Shown here: positions 60,213 through 64,000 of the stretch, piece by piece
How positions within the stretch are numbered: the stretch's first letter is position 1
How the letters are laid out: every line of letters begins with the position of its first letter
Source: Pithys albifrons albifrons
Taxonomy: Eukaryota; Chordata; Aves; Passeriformes; Thamnophilidae
DNA length: 64,000 nt
Direction of reading: 5' to 3'
NCBI RefSeq assembly: GCF_047495875.1
Contig: NC_092459.1
Span: 17,221,795-17,285,794, forward strand
Position numbers and translations under genes: made by a program
Notes under the pieces: generated by a model
What the model was told of the DNA's origin: nothing
The model's input: the letters and a program-made list of their open reading frames with translations, nothing else
Database searches by the model: none

Positions 60213-63198
60213 CCCCAGAGAAAAGCAAGATTCAGCAATGATTTGAATGGTAACAGTTTCCTACCTGTAGATTGTTCCAAGTATAGTTTCACATACCTGA
60301 GGCAGATTGTCAGTGTCTATCACAGTAATTGGGCTGGCACAATTTCTTTTACTAGAACCAGTGGAACTCTGCTGGTTTACTATGGCAAAGACAATCACTT
60401 TGTTTTGATACAGTTTGCTACTACATTACAAAATTTTTTTCTTCTCTGATGATCTATAAATTTGGAATTTCACAGTTGAAAAGGGATTTTAATCAAAAAT
60501 ACCAAAAAGAGACATTCCTGAGTGCAAAATTCAGTTCCGAACGAATGATGCTTTGACAGGATATTGTTTTTATAAAATGGTTTGAACTTCCAATAATGTC
60601 AAGTGAAATACTTTGAAAGATTCATTAACTTTTATTTTACTTCATTTTGTTTTATGTTATTTTTAGTGTATATTCTCCACCGAAGGAATCTATATCATTC
60701 CAGGATCATGAATTTTACTGCTAACAATACATTCTTATCTCTGACCTGACCAAATATATAATATAATTTTATTTATAGGGTTTATTTTTCTGTCAATATC
60801 AGTCATTGAATCACAGCACAAAATGGAAAGAAGTTCACCAGAAGTACTTTGAGCACAGAAAATAGCAAGGCAGCAAAAATTCTAGATTATTTTGTTATAA
60901 TTGAGTGGAATACAATCTATTTTAATTTTTGGAGTAACTCATTAAACAACATATTTTTTGTCCAAGCAAAGCAAATGGCTTCATGACACTAGGCTATTCA
61001 ACTGTATGGGGATTGGAAAGAGCTTGCAACACCTGCATTACAGCTAGAAGTATGAAGGGAAAACTTTCTTTTATGTTAGAATTGCTAGTGAGAACAGTAT
61101 GTAGCCATGTCTCGTCTCTACATACTAACTGCAGGTATTTTAGAAACACAGTGATAGATGGCTTTTTATGCATGTTTCTTTTCAGTCACCTGAGAGTTCT
61201 ATTTCTGAATCAGATTCTTCTTCTCTGGCTTCTGTCAGCCATGTAATAAAGCTTATATGTGCAAAGTTTCAAGATTCCCAAACTGTTGGTCCAATTTTTC
61301 TACAGTTGACAGTGAAACGCATTACCGTCACTCTTTCCTTTGTCCACCACCAGATACTATTCCAATATCCTCCTCCACCCTCCTGTTGATCAGAACTGAT
61401 CCAAATCATCCCTTTGAGATGCTTCTGCATTAATTTAACAATCACATCCAAGACTCAGATGAGTCAATATAATTTCCTTTGGAAAGCATAGTCTGACGCA
61501 AGGGAAGAATACTGATTAAATAATTTAAAAAAGATAACATTGAAAAAACATGGAACAACATCCCATAGTACTGACAAGACCAACCAGAAGGGTCAAAGAA
61601 TTAGTAAGAGCTCTGCAAAACATGCTAGCCTTTTATTTTTGAAGATTGTCTACACTGTAAAAAACAGAGAAAAAATATTACTTAATCCATGCATAATTTA
61701 TTCCTATGGCACTCTTTAGGATGTTCCAAGTTGGACAAATATTCTTGCTGGGATTTTTGGGAGAGGATTTATTTTCAAATTATGATTGAGGGGACTTCAC
61801 TGCCTATCTTTCTCTATTGCAATGCTGACTTTTATTACCAGGGTCATAGAAATACTTCTTAACAGCACTTTTTCTTCCTATCAACTGCCTTTCTGTCATC
61901 CTTCTGTTGCATTTTTATTGCCCCCACCTGTACAACTAATGCCATCAGCAACTACAAGTTTTTCTAGTTAAAAAAATACATATATTTCTAGCACATGGAT
62001 TTGACATACCTTTGCTTGCTACCATTGCCCATAAAAAGATTAAATTCATCAGGGTCACTGAATTTAAGTTTCTTAGAATAGGACTTTAAGATAGCTGAAA
62101 GTGGAACAATATTTTGAGGGAGTTACTTCCTGCTTTATTGCATTCTTTCTGTTATCTAACAGAGCTGCCATCTTCAGAAGAAATGTATAAAATAACCCCA
62201 CACAATATGGGAGGAATAAATTCAAAAGGACCACTGTACCTTAAAATTTCTTTCTATAAACTGTGTAAAGACAGAATCTTCTCAGAAATACAGCTCTTAT
62301 TATGGAAACATCAAATACAAAGGATATGTACAGGATAAGGTTAGTAACAACACATAGGCAAGGTCCTAACACTTAACAGTAAACAGAACCAAGTCACACT
62401 TAAATAAGAAAGACTGAAATGACACAGTGCAATCCAACACCTGCCATGAATTTTGCCCAATCATTTATGAATAGAATAAAATCTCAAAAGTCTTAAAGTA
62501 CTTTAATGGACAATCTAACATACTGGTGACAACCTTCAATTTTCTGGATACTGAAATGCCAGTTCTTCTACTATGGCTTGAAATAATCTATATAATAATA
62601 AGTTGCACTTTATTCATGCTGCTTCTGATACACTCCTGAAAAGAAAGGCATTCAACATTAGCATTTATATTTTGAAAGAAGAAAATAGTGGAGTCACAAG
62701 ACCTTTCACTGCTGGAGAGTGACCATAGCACTCTGCACCCTGCTGACAGAGTGGTTTACAGTTAATTTGAATCTATCCAACAGTGTGAGAGAAAATTAAG
62801 ATACACAGAGATTTAAACACTGTACTCAGGATTTTATTTGAACACCTCTCCTTGAAGCATCAGATAGATTAAACCACAGTTGCATGAAATATTACTGTCT
62901 TTTGAGTTAAATGAGTCTAGAGGACTGTTGGATTCAAATGACAAAAGCTCATTCCACAACTAAAGAATCATTCCTTAAATTCCAGATTGTTACAATGTTA
63001 CAGAATAACAAGTTTTGAGATTTAACCCAGAATATTCTGAAATCTAACCACATATAGAACCAGATAATCTCCACAATTATTATATTTATTTTAATTAATT
63101 TTTATCTGCTTTTTATATGGATAATAAATAGCAGAATTTAATGGTTGGTCAAACAGTTGTATCATAATTTCTCGAAGAATTCATGTGAGAAAATCGTT

Positions 63199-63230
63199 CA
63201 TGCATATTCAATATGCACATCAATATGCAT
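63199..63230. promoter_or_regulatory. Cluster of ATGCATAT/ATATGCA motifs
   Basis: Within 32 bases the motif TGCATAT or ATATGCA appears three times ('catgcatattca', 'atatgcacat', 'atatgcat'), spaced about 10 bases apart. These resemble POU/octamer-type sites, and 'atatgcat' is its own near-complement. Function is inferred from motif content alone. Confidence 0.25.
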
Positions 63231-64000
63231 TCCTCCCTCATGCTCAGCACTTTTTCAGGAAGAATAATTTTTTTTCCTGAAAAACTGCATCCCTTCTCAG
63301 AAATGCAGAAGCAAGAGCATTACCATTAAAAAAAATCTTATTTTGTTACTCTATCACTCCACAGAGACAAATGGAATGGTTCTAAGCAAGTACTTTGTTA
63401 GAACTCAGAAACCTTGTTAGACTCTCAGAAATTCTGAAATTTAGATGAGCTGTTTCAATACTTGTGCTGAGACTTCTGATCCTTGCAAGCTGCATTCATG
63501 TAGTCCTGTGACCCGGTGTTCTCAGTATTTCAAACATTTATAGGAGGTTCCTGCGAACCTGGGCATACCAAATCAAGTTTGCATTTGTGCTAAACTGCTA
63601 AATATGTTTTTAATTGTAGAAGGCCTATAGTTTCAATCCATACACTTCCATTCCTTCAGTTCACTCAAGTATGGATCTACATTTACTAGCCAGTAGAAAG
63701 TGATAATCTGCTTCTTAATTTTGAGAATCTAGGACTATCACAAACTTTACTTTGACTTTTATGCTGTGTTCAAACTCTTCCAATGTTATCAAGGACAATC
63801 TCAACCCAAAATTAATGGTCTAAGAGCAATGCATTTCTTCTCTGAAAACAACAGTTACGTAAAACATAACATATTTATCTTATGTGAGAGGAAAAGCTTT
63901 CTGGAACAAAATGTTCAAGGTGGACTAAACAAACTCCAGAGAATCTTGCACAGGTAAAACACATTAATTTCCAGTTTGTAATAATCAAGGTCAACTTACA

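Larger units (their letters stand above)
52639..64000 (-). other. SNTG2: SNTG2 intron (runs off the right edge)
   Basis: At least 11.36 kb of intron. It contains a short CR1 tail (55322-55408), a T-rich run (60183-60212), and two motif-dense stretches (about 54040-54400 and 63199-63230). Minus-strand donor-like sites at 58628 and 60299 lead into short open pieces that do not fit syntrophin or any family I know. No other exon was recognised. Confidence 0.75.

Noticed and set aside
60300..60410. Minus-strand open piece ending CCTCAG|GTATGTG, as a possible upstream SNTG2 exon
   Set aside because: The translation (TVIDTDNLPQ and upstream) does not match any part of gamma-syntrophin, and the would-be acceptor side is purine-rich.
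60093..60449. 118-codon plus-strand open frame
   Set aside because: It runs through a T-rich tract (a poly-Phe block), and no motif or gene context supports it.

Overview
The window is nuclear DNA of a bird. It is AT-rich and gene-poor, with phase-consistent spliced exons and several copies of the avian/reptilian LINE CR1 in both orientations. It also has a 3' LTR segment of an ERV family that I know from bird genomes. A songbird or other neognath is likely, but the species cannot be fixed from the sequence.

Two protein-coding genes are recognisable, both on the minus strand. The right part (about 40.0-64.0 kb) is the 3' end of SNTG2 (gamma-2-syntrophin). Its last three coding exons lie at 52546-52638, 48375-48485 and 40065-40196. 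They encode the C-terminal 111 residues (end of the second PH region plus the syntrophin-unique domain) and end in a stop codon. No earlier SNTG2 exon was found in the 11.4 kb to the right edge. The left part (1-6.7 kb) is the 5' end of TPO (thyroid peroxidase). Its first three coding exons lie at 6631-6724, 4288-4372 and 2125-2294. They join in phase into a signal sequence and the start of the propeptide. The remaining TPO exons lie off the left edge. The order SNTG2 then TPO on one strand is the same as on human chromosome 2p25.

Between the two genes lie 33 kb of intergenic sequence. It holds two long degenerate CR1 copies (11.4-13.2 and 30.2-31.4 kb), a three-copy 130-bp tandem repeat (19.5-19.9 kb) next to a possible minus-strand LTR, and a pyrimidine-rich tract near 22 kb. 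At 14.1-14.9 kb there is also an unexplained pair of open minus-strand segments, one with a good splice acceptor. The SNTG2 introns hold a CR1 copy, an ERV LTR segment, a CA-rich tract that is G-rich on the other strand, and two motif-dense stretches that may be regulatory.

No tRNA, rRNA, CRISPR or bacterial-type feature was seen. Nothing here is clearly a new system. The best leads are the 14 kb open segments, the tandem acceptor in TPO, the 130-bp repeat beside the LTR-like block, and the motif-dense block at 54 kb.
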